Shown in pieces: positions 6,560-16,087 of a stretch of 64,000 bases of DNA (within the stretch, counting starts at the first letter, position 1; every line of letters starts with the position of its first letter). The stretch comes from Streptococcus ruminantium (GTDB lineage: Bacteria; Bacillota; Bacilli; Lactobacillales; Streptococcaceae): positions 1,376,501 through 1,440,500 of the forward strand of contig NZ_AP018400.1 in NCBI RefSeq assembly GCF_003609975.1, written 5' to 3'. Made by a program: the position numbers and the translations under genes. The notes under the pieces were generated by a model that ran no database searches, had not been told where the DNA came from, and saw only the letters and a list, made by a program, of their open reading frames with translations.

Positions 6560-8593
6560 CTATTGGTTCTCTTTGCGTCTCACTGATACTGCCATACCAA
6601 GTGACACCAAGCCACCTAGACTGATAAGGAAGGAGGTCAACTCTGCCTGACCTGTTTTTGGAAGAGCTTGTTTTCCTGTTGCTTTTTTAGCCATTTTTTG
6701 ATCTGTCTTGGCAGTTATTCCTCCAGTTTGGTTCTTATCTCCTTGCGACTTGCTCTTATCATCCATCTTTTCTTCATTTGAGATGTTCGCCTTTGATGAA
6801 TTGTCTTGATTCGTAGAGCTACTGCTATCTGGTTTTTCACCTACTTTTGGTTCTTCCACATACTGTTTTACAAAAGTTTTTCTACCCATGATTGCAGCAC
6901 TTATACTCTGCCCTGCATTTTTCAAATCATTCAAATATTCGATAAAGACTTCTGTATCTGGGTTAATAGCACCAATCAGTTTTGCATCTTTGAAGATAGA
7001 AAAACCATCACCGCCTCCTAGAAGAAAGTCGTTGATAACAACTGTGTAAGTCTTTGCTGGGTCAATCTCTGTGCCATCCTCTTTAAAAGCCTTAGCAACC
7101 TTATAAGGATTGTCTGCTGTTGGGTTATCTGCCACAGTGTAAATATATTTGAGACCTGATAATTGCAAGAAGTACTTTTCACCTTCATCATATTGTTGGT
7201 TCAAGGCTGTATAAATCTGCTCTCCAGTCATTTGGACGATTTGTAGGATATTACCAAACGGTTGAACAGCCTGAGCTGCTCCCCACGTAACAGAACCATC
7301 GGCTTGAACCTTCAAATCAGCACGGATACCACCATCATTCGTCATTGCAAAATCAACATCATAACCTGATTTTTTAGCAATGGCTAACTGAGCTGTTGTT
7401 ACTAAATTTCCCACAGCACTTTCTTTAAATTCATTAACTTCGCGTGAAATATCTGTTGCTTGGCTGGCAGTTCCAATCTTTTGTTCTGTAACCTGTTTAA
7501 CGATTACATTAGCCTCATCCACAATAGCCTGAATTTCTGGATTTGGTGTTTTTTTCCCTGGAGCTACTGCAACAACTTTTGCAGTTGGAACAGCTTTGAA
7601 ATCAGCAATGTCTGTATCATAAATCGCACGTACATCTGCATAGGCCTTACCTTGTGAGGTTGCCTGAACAATCAAGGTCTTTCCAGTCGTACCATTGGTA
7701 TGTACATGGTTGTGCCCTGCAAAAACCACATCGACAGAGTTTTCAGGATAAATCCGATTTAATTTTTCAATCATATCTGCTGATTCACCAGCAGCTACAC
7801 CATCCTTACTCGTAGCTGGAACATGGGCCAACACTACAATGGCCTTTACTCCTTCTTTATCTGTCAATTCTCGTGCATATTTTGCAATGGTCTCTGCCTC
7901 GTCCAGGAATGTATATTGTTCATAATTCTTCTTCAGAACAAGATTTGGGATTTCCGTTGTTACTACACCAATAAAACCGATTTTAGCTTCCTTATCATTT
8001 ATAGGGACAGTTTTAATAGCGTATGGTTTCCAACCATAAGGAATTTCACCTGTTTTCTTATCGACAACATTAGCAATAACCATTTCTTGGGTCGCCGCTT
8101 CACGTTTGTAGTTGTCAACAATCGGGTTAAACTTACCAGGTTCTGGTGCCTGACCTGTCATGATACGATTATATTCCTCAAGGCCTTCGTCAAACTCATG
8201 ATTACCGAGTGTACCGTAATCAATCTTCATTTTGTTCAATACTTTAACAGTCGGTTCATCCTGCAAGAGTGCTGAGTTAGACGGACTTGCTCCAACCATA
8301 TCACCAGCTTGAACACGAATAGATTCTGCAGGCATTTGTTTTTCAGCGGTCTCAGCTTTAAATTCTGTTTCAGCATCATCCATATAGGTACCTAAAAGCG
8401 CTGCTGTGCCCGCATTGCGAACTGTTTCACCCTCAAGGCGTGCTGTTCCTGTCGTATCAAGCGCACCATGGAAGTCATTTACACCTATCAATTGGACAGC
8501 TAGTTCGTCTGCTAAAGCAGTTTGTGTCGCCATCACACTAAAGCCAGCCACAAGAGCCAAAATACTGCTCTTTAATCTAATATTCTTTTTCAT
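6560..8593 (-). CDS. Cell-wall-anchored 5'-nucleotidase (LPXTG)
   Basis: Extracellular enzyme dephosphorylating nucleotides such as AMP to adenosine, which in S. suis dampens host immunity (S5nA/Ssads-type; family knowledge). The 677-residue protein has a signal peptide (1-28, ending TQTALADE), a calcineurin-like metallophosphoesterase domain with GVNDFHG, GDMVGASPSNS, GTLGNHEFDEG and FAGHNHVH (metal ligands D, H, N, H), then a 5'-nucleotidase C-terminal domain with MTNDGGIRADL. A Ser/Lys-rich spacer follows, then LPKTG, a hydrophobic segment and RRKENQ for sortase attachment. Start 8593 (MKKNIRLKSS) is preferred over the longer frame from 8668 because the signal peptide begins there. Confidence 0.93.
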   Translation of the reverse strand: MKKNIRLKSSILALVAGFSVMATQTALADELAVQLIGVNDFHGALDTTGTARLEGETVRNAGTAALLGTYMDDAETEFKAETAEKQMPAESIRVQAGDMVGASPSNSALLQDEPTVKVLNKMKIDYGTLGNHEFDEGLEEYNRIMTGQAPEPGKFNPIVDNYKREAATQEMVIANVVDKKTGEIPYGWKPYAIKTVPINDKEAKIGFIGVVTTEIPNLVLKKNYEQYTFLDEAETIAKYARELTDKEGVKAIVVLAHVPATSKDGVAAGESADMIEKLNRIYPENSVDVVFAGHNHVHTNGTTGKTLIVQATSQGKAYADVRAIYDTDIADFKAVPTAKVVAVAPGKKTPNPEIQAIVDEANVIVKQVTEQKIGTASQATDISREVNEFKESAVGNLVTTAQLAIAKKSGYDVDFAMTNDGGIRADLKVQADGSVTWGAAQAVQPFGNILQIVQMTGEQIYTALNQQYDEGEKYFLQLSGLKYIYTVADNPTADNPYKVAKAFKEDGTEIDPAKTYTVVINDFLLGGGDGFSIFKDAKLIGAINPDTEVFIEYLNDLKNAGQSISAAIMGRKTFVKQYVEEPKVGEKPDSSSSTNQDNSSKANISNEEKMDDKSKSQGDKNQTGGITAKTDQKMAKKATGKQALPKTGQAELTSFLISLGGLVSLGMAVSVRRKENQ

Positions 8594-8639
8594 AAGAAAA
8601 GTAATACTCCTTTTGTTTTTCGTCGTATTGACATAATCT

Positions 8640-8668
8640 ATAATAATCCTTTTCTTATTATTTTTCAA
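8640..8668 (-). promoter_or_regulatory. Probable promoter of the 5'-nucleotidase gene
   Basis: On the minus strand TTGAAA (8663-8668), 17 bases, TATTAT (8640-8645). It leaves a leader of about 40 bases and lies inside the longer open frame, which supports the start at 8593. Confidence 0.5.
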
Positions 8669-8856
8669 TATAAAATCAGTCGTTTAGGACAAAAACACAA
8701 AAAACATTCGTCTTTCACTCGTTTTACATGATGTTACAGAAAACATTTCATACATTTTCTCTTGTATTGCGAAGGTTTTGCTCAAATCCATCTTCCCAAT
8801 TACAGAGCCATTTGGGAAGATTTGTCAAGGACATAAACAAAATTTCTTTGACAAAT

Positions 8857-9021
8857 TTATATCTTCTCTGTTTCTCTTTTGATTAACTCTAGTATTTTAT
8901 CCTTGTATGTTTCCCCTGTATCTTGCTTAAAATGTAGGTTTACAGTATATTTTGTCTTTCCAATATCCATTATTAACTGTTTATGTTGTGGTTCTTTTAT
9001 TACTCTTTTTTCTTCTTCCAT
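8857..9021 (-). CDS. TnpW-like small protein of conjugative-transposon origin
   Basis: A 54-codon gene with AAAGGAGG six bases before its ATG. The product runs MEEEKRVIKEPQHKQLIMDI then GKTKYTVNLHFKQDTGETY and ends LIKRETEKI. This resembles the short TnpW proteins carried by Tn1549/CTn-type elements of Firmicutes (pattern: MxIGKTxYxVxxHF...ETxxDKIxxLI). Function unknown. Followed on the same strand by nothing mobile, so it is a remnant of a lost element together with the HTH gene at 9148. Confidence 0.7.
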   Translation of the reverse strand: MEEEKRVIKEPQHKQLIMDIGKTKYTVNLHFKQDTGETYKDKILELIKRETEKI

Positions 9022-9147
9022 AAGTCCTCCTTTCCGTTTTTAGAAAAAGAAAAAAACAGTAAACCGATTTGATGATTTACTGTTTCGTAAGTTGCTGTGT
9101 TATTGTTTCTATTTAATTATTTCATTTCGACAAACTGGGATTTGTCA

Positions 9148-9771
9148 TCAAACCAGCACTCCCGTTGTTCGTCTTTTCAACACAATAAAGCTTATGGCAC
9201 AAATACTAATATACACTATAGCAAACAATACAACATGAGCAATGCCGATAGGGTATGGAGCAATCCACCCTTGTTTGAAAAGTGCGATAGAAATTGCACC
9301 CGTAACCATAGAAAAAGGCATGAACAAGAACCCGCTGAGATTAAGCCAGTTAACAGCAAAAGCCGGCCTTGCTGCAGAGAGTAACCGCCCGATAAAGTAT
9401 CCAGCAATTCCAACGGCCTGAATAATCATTGAACCCCATATGGTATCTATGGTTTGCGTTTCATGCCAGCCTGAAAAAGCACTAAATAATCCAATCGCAA
9501 CAAATGCTGTTGATGCGATATATAGTATCTTGCTTGTTAGCTCAGAGCTTTTCTGCTCTTTATCTGCAACTGGTTCAATTCCTTTTAGAATGTAATCGGT
9601 TGTAACTCCGAAGTAATCGCTCATGGTAATTATTTTTTCCAAATCCGGCAAGCTTTGTTCGTTTTCCCATTTTGAAACCGCCTGCCGAGATACTCCAACC
9701 TTGTCTGCAAGTTCTTCCTGTGAGATTCCGTTTGTTTTTCTCAAATACTCTATTCTGTCTGCCATGTTCAT
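9148..9771 (-). CDS. XRE-family HTH regulator with C-terminal membrane domain
   Basis: Predicted DNA-binding regulator tethered to the membrane. Residues 1-65 are a Cro/C1-type HTH: IEYLRKTNGISQEELADKVG, VSRQAVSKWENEQSLPDLEK. The C-terminal 130 residues contain about four hydrophobic segments (ILYIASTAFVAIGLFSAFSG, GSMIIQAVGIAGYFIGRLL, LSGFLFMPFSMVTGAISIAL, IAHVVLFAIVYISICAISFI). Start 9771 is chosen because GGAG lies 8 bases upstream; the GTG at 9780 overlaps that site. Such proteins are common cargo of conjugative elements, consistent with the TnpW-like neighbour. Confidence 0.85.
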   Translation of the reverse strand: MNMADRIEYLRKTNGISQEELADKVGVSRQAVSKWENEQSLPDLEKIITMSDYFGVTTDYILKGIEPVADKEQKSSELTSKILYIASTAFVAIGLFSAFSGWHETQTIDTIWGSMIIQAVGIAGYFIGRLLSAARPAFAVNWLNLSGFLFMPFSMVTGAISIALFKQGWIAPYPIGIAHVVLFAIVYISICAISFIVLKRRTTGVLV

Positions 9772-9923
9772 AACGCACACTCCTTTCTTTTATGGTTTAG
9801 TTATATCAAATCAATCGGTTGCATGGCTACCAAGCCACCTTGGAAATATGTCAACCAACAGTTGCAATGCTGTTTTTTTGTTAAGTCAATATAAATAACC
9901 TATCCTACAAAATCTAATTTATT

Positions 9924-10163
9924 TCACTCAATATTGTTATTATACCATTTTTCTATATCAGCTCTCTGTAGTACTTGACAATTGCCTATGAAATTAAAAT
10001 ATACATCAACTTGTTGTTTTCTATCTTTTCCCTTTCTTCGCTTCTTGGTTTTGTAATCAAGGCATATTATTCTACCAAGTGCAGTGTATCTCATATATTC
10101 TCTTTTTTCTAAGATATAACCTGCTGTGGTCAGTATCAAAAAATACGGATCTTCTATACCTTT
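9924..10163 (-). pseudogene. Gene fragment, possible recombinase tail
   Basis: A minus-strand frame without a start of its own: reading from about 10163 it gives LQLQEKGIEDPYFLILTTAG and later KRRKGKDRKQQVDVYFNFIG before a stop at 9924. KxQQVDxYFNFIG resembles the C-terminal DUF4368 segment of transposon serine recombinases. An in-frame stop precedes it and no ribosome site is visible, so I read it as debris of the element that left the TnpW-like and HTH genes. Confidence 0.35.
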
Positions 10164-10398
10164 TTCTTGGAGCTGTAGTTATTTTCGAGATAATGTATTT
10201 CTGCATATTTCGCTAGCTACTTGAAGCAACTTAAAAACTCTTCCTTATCAGGAAGAGATGATACTGTTCATATAACAACTATTGACTTTATTCCCAACTC
10301 TCGTCAATTGAAAGAATTAGTTTCTTCGGGAACTTAGGTCTCACGGACTTTCTTAACTAAAAGTCCTCTCACAGAAATACCGTGATATGATAAAAAGA
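10164..10398. other. Intergenic debris downstream of sodA
   Basis: On the plus strand a stop-free frame of about 50 codons ends at 10338 (text QLKNSSLSGRDDTVHITTID then FIPNSRQLKELVSSGT) and looks like the tail of a former gene, without start or ribosome site. A hairpin GGACTTT / AAAGTCC at about 10338-10368 on the minus strand could end the sodA transcript, but it has no T run. Confidence 0.35.
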
Positions 10399-11010
10399 TT
10401 ACTTACCAGTTGCTACTTGATAAAGTTGACCAACTTTGTTCCAATTGATAATTTCAAAGAAGGCCTTAATATAGTTTGGACGAACATTACGATAGTTGAG
10501 ATAGTATGCATGTTCCCAAACATCAAGCGCTAAAATCGGTTTTAAACCTTGCATGATTGGTGTGTCTTGATTAGCTGTCGAGATGACTTCCAACTTGCCT
10601 TCGCTGTTAACAACCAAGAAAGCCCAACCTGAACCGAAACGCGTCGTAGCAGCCGTTGTGAATGCTTCTTTGAAAGCATCAAATGAACCAAATGTTTCAT
10701 CAATATCTGCTGCCAATTCTGCTGGAATTTCTGTTTTTTCCGGTGAAAGCAATTCCCAGAACAAGGCATGATTGAGGTGGCCGCCACCATTGTTAATCAA
10801 GGCTTGACGAATATCTACAGGCAGAGCATTAACATCTGAAAGGAGGGCTTCTAGGTCTTCACCAATTTCAGGATGTTTTTCAAGCGCTGCGTTGGCATTT
10901 GCCACATAAGTTGCATGGTGCTTGCCATGGTGCAAGGACATTGTTTCCGCATCAATATACGGCTCCAAAGCATCGTATGCATAGGGTAGGTTTGGTAAAC
11001 TGATTGCCAT
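10399..11010 (-). CDS. sodA: Superoxide dismutase (Mn/Fe)
   Basis: Detoxifies superoxide in the cytoplasm. All family landmarks are visible in 203 residues: [11 protein letters not shown] near residue 27 (first metal histidine), [11 protein letters not shown] near 75 (second), FGSGWAFLV, and [13 protein letters not shown] near 165 (metal Asp and His). A GGAG site precedes the ATG. It is monocistronic; holA is upstream on the same strand. Confidence 0.97.
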   Translation of the reverse strand: MAISLPNLPYAYDALEPYIDAETMSLHHGKHHATYVANANAALEKHPEIGEDLEALLSDVNALPVDIRQALINNGGGHLNHALFWELLSPEKTEIPAELAADIDETFGSFDAFKEAFTTAATTRFGSGWAFLVVNSEGKLEVISTANQDTPIMQGLKPILALDVWEHAYYLNYRNVRPNYIKAFFEIINWNKVGQLYQVATGK

Positions 11011-11042
11011 AATCTCATTCTCCTATTAAAATTGATAAGTCC

Positions 11043-11071
11043 ATTTTACTCCAACATGGAATCCTTTTCAA
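11043..11071 (-). promoter_or_regulatory. Promoter of sodA
   Basis: On the minus strand TTGAAA (11066-11071), 17 bases, TAAAAT (11043-11048), about 32 bases before the start codon. Confidence 0.7.
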
Positions 11072-11106
11072 TTTATTTGTCCGAAACCATCTATACTAGT
11101 GTCCTT

Positions 11107-12138
11107 CTAGGTTGTAGCAATCTTTAGTAAGGCTAAATCAAACAGGTATTCCTTATCAAACTGACCTGTCTTCATTTGGAAATCTGTCTCAATCAAAAGT
11201 TTGATAGCTTTTTTTAAAAAGCCAATTGATAAGTGACGAGAGTCACGTAGAGCATATTTTACCTGAAATGGATTGACCTTTCGTCCCATAATCTCGGATA
11301 ATTCTGCCACAATCTGCTGTTCTCCACGTCCTTGTGCCTGCAAGATTTGAACCTGTAAATAGGTGCGAAACTGTGTCAACATAATAGCGATGAGTTTGAT
11401 TTCTTCCTCCCCTTGTAAACGCAAATCACGTACTAAATTGCGTGCTTGATCCATTTTTGATTGCAGTACAAGCTGGGTTAGATCAAAAATATTATCCTGC
11501 AAAGTCTTAGGAATCGCTGCATCAATATCGGCTAGAAAAATAGGTTCTTGTCCCTTATAAGACTGTAAAAAAGCTAGGTTCTTACTGACTTCTGCAAAAT
11601 CAAAATTGGATTTTCCCAAGAGATAGTGAAAAACATCCGCATCCATCTGCAAGCCTATACGACAAACTTCTTTCTGGAAATAATGTTTTAAATCAGCCTC
11701 TTTCAAAGGATTAGCTTCTAAAATCAAACCATCTCGCTTTAGAAGTTTGACTAGACGGCGCTTGCTGTCCAACTTTCCTGGTGCTAAAATGACCAGACGA
11801 GTTGTCTCAACAGGATTTTCCAAATAGGCCTCAAACTGCTTAAGCTCATCATCTGTCAAATAGCGTTTTTTATCTGTTGTCATATCAGAAAAGTAGTCCA
11901 GAATAACTACTTTTTCATCTGAGAAGAAAGGAAGAGAAACCAAATCCAAGTCCACTTGACGATACTCTGCCTCTGACATATCAAAGTAAGCAAAGCCTAA
12001 ATCTGCTGTACTAAAGTCAATTTGTCTTAGCAAAAGTTCCTTTGCAATTTGATACTGTCCGACATCTTCACCACATAAAACGGTCAACAACCCCAAATTT
12101 TCTCTTTTTACCTGTTCAATCTGTCCAATTACTGTCAT
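11107..12138 (-). CDS. holA: DNA polymerase III delta subunit
   Basis: Clamp-loader subunit that opens the beta sliding clamp. The protein starts MTVIGQIEQVKRENLGLLTV and includes the Gram-positive delta features GEDVGQYQIAKELL, LVSLPFFSDEKVVIL and LILAPGKLDSKRRLVKLLK-like text, with the conserved FDLTQLVLQ and IMLTQFRTYLQVQ in the C-terminal domain. Start 12138 gives 343 residues, the usual length, and AGAGG stands 5 bases upstream; the longer frame from 12207 has no ribosome site. Followed by sodA with its own promoter. Confidence 0.93.
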   Translation of the reverse strand: MTVIGQIEQVKRENLGLLTVLCGEDVGQYQIAKELLLRQIDFSTADLGFAYFDMSEAEYRQVDLDLVSLPFFSDEKVVILDYFSDMTTDKKRYLTDDELKQFEAYLENPVETTRLVILAPGKLDSKRRLVKLLKRDGLILEANPLKEADLKHYFQKEVCRIGLQMDADVFHYLLGKSNFDFAEVSKNLAFLQSYKGQEPIFLADIDAAIPKTLQDNIFDLTQLVLQSKMDQARNLVRDLRLQGEEEIKLIAIMLTQFRTYLQVQILQAQGRGEQQIVAELSEIMGRKVNPFQVKYALRDSRHLSIGFLKKAIKLLIETDFQMKTGQFDKEYLFDLALLKIATT

Positions 12139-12393
12139 GCTGTCCTCTGTTTCTTCTTCCATTGTATCATAAAAAGATGGATGACTCAAAATGTGATAAT
12201 GCCTCAAAATCTTGCAAACAGCATAGAGTCCAGTAGGATAAAGTCTATTGAATAATCACCATCTCTTTTATTAGACCTTTATCAACATTGTCCAATTCTT
12301 AGGAAATCATACCTTTGTCACTTGCTCATGAGCTATTTAGAACCTATCGACTTTGGGCATTTCAATGGTACAGAAACATTGCCACTGATACAC

Positions 12394-13005
12394 TCAGTTA
12401 CTCCACCAACTTTTCAAATTCCACCAAGTATCTTGAAAAGAGTCTCTAACTACATCTCTCCACGTTTTATTATTTTCCTCTTCAATAGAACGTTTAAACA
12501 AACCTTCAGCATATTCTTTTTCTTTAGCTTCTTGCTCTTTTTGGAAATGCTCAGCTTGTTTCTTTTCACTTTCGTATACTAGCTTACCAAAATAAAAATT
12601 CCCATCATCTGCAAAGCTCAACGTAACAATATCTTCTTCTGTTAGCGGTTTTTTCAGTTGGACTGTGTAATTTCCGCTGCCATCTGCGCGATTCCCGCTA
12701 ACCTTCCATTCTCTATCTTGACAATCCGAATAAATTTGTTTATCCGTATACGTACACTTTAACTTAAACTCTTTATCTGCGACCTTTATTTTTTCTCCAT
12801 TAACACTTGTATATACATAACCATGTGGCTCCAATTTTACCTGAATAGAATTGGAACCTACATTAAAAGGAACCACCGTAACTCCTGGTACACTCTGCTG
12901 TCCTTTAGTTTTAAATGGTACTGTATCGGCCTTGATACCGGTAAATGATAAAGAACCAATAACGCAAACACCTACAGTAATCAATATTTTCTTAAATTTC
13001 ATCAT
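12394..13005 (-). CDS. Small secreted protein of unknown function, Trp-rich tail
   Basis: I do not recognise the family. Signal peptide at residues 1-26 (FKKILITVGVCVIGSLSFTG, then IKAD). The mature part has a beta-rich N-terminal domain with two cysteines (KLKCTYTDK, YSDCQDREW) that could form a disulfide, then a charged helix (residues about 150-185: EKKQAEHFQKEQEAKEKEYA) and ends with WWNLKSWWSN, an aromatic tail that may insert into or lie on a membrane. Two ATGs are adjacent (13005 and 13002); GGGAAGAGG just upstream is better spaced for 13002. Confidence 0.75.
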   Translation of the reverse strand: MMKFKKILITVGVCVIGSLSFTGIKADTVPFKTKGQQSVPGVTVVPFNVGSNSIQVKLEPHGYVYTSVNGEKIKVADKEFKLKCTYTDKQIYSDCQDREWKVSGNRADGSGNYTVQLKKPLTEEDIVTLSFADDGNFYFGKLVYESEKKQAEHFQKEQEAKEKEYAEGLFKRSIEEENNKTWRDVVRDSFQDTWWNLKSWWSN

Positions 13006-13151
13006 GCCTCTTCCCTCAGAATATCTAAACTAGATTAGCATATACCAATTCCATTAAAAATTCAACAAAAAAACTCCATTGAATAGATATGTGCATATTA
13101 TAAAAACTAGAGTTGCTGATGGAGTATGGCTATCTCACATACCATTTTCAC

Positions 13152-15386
13152 TCATCTCACCGTTTCAATTGACCAACTTCGCCAACCTCTAAAGCGAATA
13201 GCTCCTTGCCGGTCTGTCCGATAGATTTGCATATTCTTCTGTTCAAAACGCTCCAAGGTTTCTTGATGGGGATGCTTGTAGCGATTTTTCTCACCAGCCG
13301 AGATTAAGGCAATCTTAGCTCCAATATGGTCTAAAAATTCAGGATAAGAAGAACCTTTTGAACCATGGTGTCCAGCTTTTAGAACATCAACTGACAATTT
13401 GGGATAGGTTTTTATCAGCTCTAATTCCCCCTCCTCCAGATCACCCGTAAACAGAAAATTGATTCCAAGGAGCCGTCCATAGAGGACAATAGAATCATTG
13501 TTGCTACCATCACCCGATCGGCTCGGATAGAGCACTTCCAAATAGGAATCAACAATCGGTAGGCGATCACCCACCTGCACAACATGAACAGGTACATTGA
13601 TTTTTTTCAAGGTGGTTACAAAGCTAGGGACTGTCAAACTACCTGAAGACACATAGATCTTTCCGATCTTAAAATTCTTAGCTACTTCCAGAACATCGCC
13701 CACATGGTCAGTATCGGTGTGCGTCAACACCAAACTGTCAATCTTGTCCACACCTCGACTATGTAGATAAGGAATCAAGGTCCTCTCTGCATTAGCCTGA
13801 CGGGATCGCGCCTTCCAGCCTTCCTTGACCGTAAAATCCACCCGTCCACCAACGTCAATTAGAACCGTACGCCCCTGCATATCTCGCAAAAAGATACTAT
13901 CTCCCTGTCCGATATCTACGACAGTTACTTCATTTTCTAATGGATGTTTTGTAATGAAAAATAGCAGAGTAAGGAGCAAACTCAATCCTAACAGCCATTT
14001 TTTCTGTCTATGAAAATCGTAAAGCATGAAAAATCCCAGTAACAAGACTAACAAGATGAAGTCAGACGGTTTCCCTAGTATCAAAGGTCGAAGACCCAAA
14101 TCCGATACCCAAATAATCATTTTCTCCATCAAAACAAAGAAAGAATTGACCCAAGTAATCTTGACCAAGGGAGATAAAAGAAAAATTACAGATAGACTCG
14201 GCAAAAGCAATACATCAAAAACAAAGGAAAAGAAGAAGGTTAGTAGAATAGATAGGGGCTGAAAAGCGAAAAAATAGGTCATCAGAATTGGCAGAATCCC
14301 CAGAGAAATACTCAGACTTTCCACTACAACCTTTTTGATTTGCTTCAAGTCTTCAAAATCAAAGACCGTCAACAAAAAAGCATAGGTAAATGTCAAGACA
14401 CCTCCAACTGTCAGGAGAAAACGAGGCTGCACCAAGAAACAAATAAAGAGTGTTGCAGCAAAGTTATCCAGCTTCCGAAGCCCCAGGTTGCTCAAAATTT
14501 TCTGAATCAAAGACCGGACGACTGATACAGAAAAGCCTGTCAAACCAGCATAGACAAAAGAAAAGGGGACTTGTAATTGATCAACTGTCTCCTTTGTCAA
14601 GCCTAAACGCAGTAAAATCCAGCGAAACTTATCAATGAAAAAACCTACCTGCATTCCTGATAGAGCAAAGAGATGGATAATCCCCAGACTGGAGTAAAGG
14701 GCGCTCATCTGATCAAAGTCACTGTCCAACTCTCCAAAAAGCAACCCTGTCATGTAATGGCTCATGGGGGAAGGAAAATTAGATTTGATGAAAACCAAGG
14801 CTTTTCTCCGCCAAATTGACAACCAATCCATAGGGTTCCAAGAGTGAATAGGTACGATCTTATTGATAGTCGCTATGGTGAGGATTCGATAGATTCCCTG
14901 TGTTTTTAAATAGGCTTGATAATCAAAACCATTGAAATTCCGCTGACCTGATGGGAGACTTGTCTCTGCCTTCACCTCCACCTGAACAAGAGCTGTTAGC
15001 TTTTGGAAATACTCCTGTTCTTTCTGACTAGTTAGTTTGTAGAAACCTTGGTAAATCTGACCATCAGTCCTAGCACGGAAAGATAACTGATCGCCATTGA
15101 TATTTATAGTATCCGGCACAATCTCTACAGCAGTCACTTGCTTTGAAACAGCCTGCTCTTCCTGTTTCCATTTGAGCTTTTGGCAGCCGAAGAATAGACC
15201 GCATAAGACTAGAAGCGGCAGCATTTTAAAAAAAGTAAGTTTCCCCTGACGCCGCCAATAGATTACCAATAATAATATCAGAAGGCTCATTGTCAACATC
15301 GAAAAACGGTGAACCGTAAAGTAGGTCACGACCGCCAAAATGGCTAGATGTATAGGCTGACAGGGAAGCTTATCCAACCGTAACAT
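13152..15386 (-). CDS. comEC: Competence protein ComEC, DNA-uptake channel
   Basis: Forms the membrane channel for single-stranded DNA during transformation. The 744-residue product has an N-terminal hydrophobic pair, an OB-like extracellular domain (residues about 60-190), the multi-pass Competence domain (YMTGLLFGELDSD, LFALSGMQVGFFID), and a C-terminal metallo-beta-lactamase-like domain with DIGQGDSIFLRD near 497, LTHTDTDHVGD near 560 and KAGHHGSKGSSYPEFL, likely the nuclease that degrades the non-transforming strand. Full length, no lesion. Starts inside the 3' end of comEA (17-base overlap), so translation is coupled. Confidence 0.96.
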   Translation of the reverse strand: MLRLDKLPCQPIHLAILAVVTYFTVHRFSMLTMSLLILLLVIYWRRQGKLTFFKMLPLLVLCGLFFGCQKLKWKQEEQAVSKQVTAVEIVPDTININGDQLSFRARTDGQIYQGFYKLTSQKEQEYFQKLTALVQVEVKAETSLPSGQRNFNGFDYQAYLKTQGIYRILTIATINKIVPIHSWNPMDWLSIWRRKALVFIKSNFPSPMSHYMTGLLFGELDSDFDQMSALYSSLGIIHLFALSGMQVGFFIDKFRWILLRLGLTKETVDQLQVPFSFVYAGLTGFSVSVVRSLIQKILSNLGLRKLDNFAATLFICFLVQPRFLLTVGGVLTFTYAFLLTVFDFEDLKQIKKVVVESLSISLGILPILMTYFFAFQPLSILLTFFFSFVFDVLLLPSLSVIFLLSPLVKITWVNSFFVLMEKMIIWVSDLGLRPLILGKPSDFILLVLLLGFFMLYDFHRQKKWLLGLSLLLTLLFFITKHPLENEVTVVDIGQGDSIFLRDMQGRTVLIDVGGRVDFTVKEGWKARSRQANAERTLIPYLHSRGVDKIDSLVLTHTDTDHVGDVLEVAKNFKIGKIYVSSGSLTVPSFVTTLKKINVPVHVVQVGDRLPIVDSYLEVLYPSRSGDGSNNDSIVLYGRLLGINFLFTGDLEEGELELIKTYPKLSVDVLKAGHHGSKGSSYPEFLDHIGAKIALISAGEKNRYKHPHQETLERFEQKNMQIYRTDRQGAIRFRGWRSWSIETVR

Positions 15387-16026
15387 AGGATCGGATACTT
15401 TCTAGGGTCTTGTCACCAATGCCAGAAACATTGCTGAGATCGTCCACCGACTTGAAAGAACCATTGGCTTCACGATAAGCAATAATATCCGCTGCTCGCT
15501 TAGCACCGATGCCTGAAATGGTCTGTAAGTCCGCCACCGTAGCTGTATTCAGATTAACTAGACCAGATTTATTTCCCTCTTGAGACAGGGCTGAGCTAGT
15601 TGAAGAATTGGGAACTACCGAAATATTCTCACCCTGACTAGCCACATAGACGACTGTTTCATCAGTCAGCTTTTGTGCTAGATTGATAGATTTTTGATCT
15701 GCTTGACTAGTGAAACCGCCCGCTGCGGCAATAGCATCATTGATACGGGCACCAGTCTCTAAGGTGTAAAGACCGGGATTTATCACTGCACCCTTGACAT
15801 CCACCACTAGTTTGCTGTTTTTCTCGCTAGCTTCTGTTGAGGTCTCTTCTATCACTTCTTGACTGGAGCTGATTTGTTCTGTCTGTGAAAACTTGGTCAA
15901 TCCTGTCTGGTCAACTGGCTGAGCTGACTGTCTAAAAAGAAGAAAACTCGCCACCACCACTACTGCTATCACAGGCAGACCAACTTGCCACTTGTATTCT
16001 TTAATGCATTCAATAACTTTTTCCAT
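15370..16026 (-). CDS. comEA: Competence protein ComEA, DNA receptor
   Basis: Membrane-anchored receptor that binds double-stranded DNA and passes it to ComEC. Of 218 residues, 15-35 form an anchor helix (VGLPVIAVVVVASFLLF), 75-130 an SLBB domain (VDVKGAVINPGLYTLETGAR), and the C-terminus a helix-hairpin-helix DNA-binding domain (LNTATVADLQTISGIGAKRA, DLSNVSGIGDKTLESIRSY). Start 16026 has GGAGG directly upstream; the longer frame to 16101 crosses a terminator. A ComX-type box (16047-16054) precedes it, matching late-competence control. Confidence 0.96.
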   Translation of the reverse strand: MEKVIECIKEYKWQVGLPVIAVVVVASFLLFRQSAQPVDQTGLTKFSQTEQISSSQEVIEETSTEASEKNSKLVVDVKGAVINPGLYTLETGARINDAIAAAGGFTSQADQKSINLAQKLTDETVVYVASQGENISVVPNSSTSSALSQEGNKSGLVNLNTATVADLQTISGIGAKRAADIIAYREANGSFKSVDDLSNVSGIGDKTLESIRSYVTVG

Positions 16027-16046
16027 AAAATTACCTCCACTTAAAT

Positions 16047-16054
16047 CATTCGGA
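16047..16054 (-). promoter_or_regulatory. Candidate ComX (SigX) box of comEA
   Basis: On the minus strand TCCGAATG, 7 of 8 to the streptococcal combox consensus TNCGAATA, with a T-rich stretch before it (from the plsC terminator) and the comEA ATG about 20 bases after it. Known biology expects comEA-comEC to be ComX-dependent. Confidence 0.55.
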
Positions 16055-16063
16055 AAAAGAAAT

Positions 16064-16087
16064 GAAAAAACCCGCATTTTGCGAGTT
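16064..16087 (-). terminator. Terminator between plsC and comEA
   Basis: On the minus strand AACTCGC and GCGGGTT pair around a 5-base loop (one G-U) and are followed by six T. It insulates comEA-comEC from the constitutive upstream gene. Confidence 0.8.
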
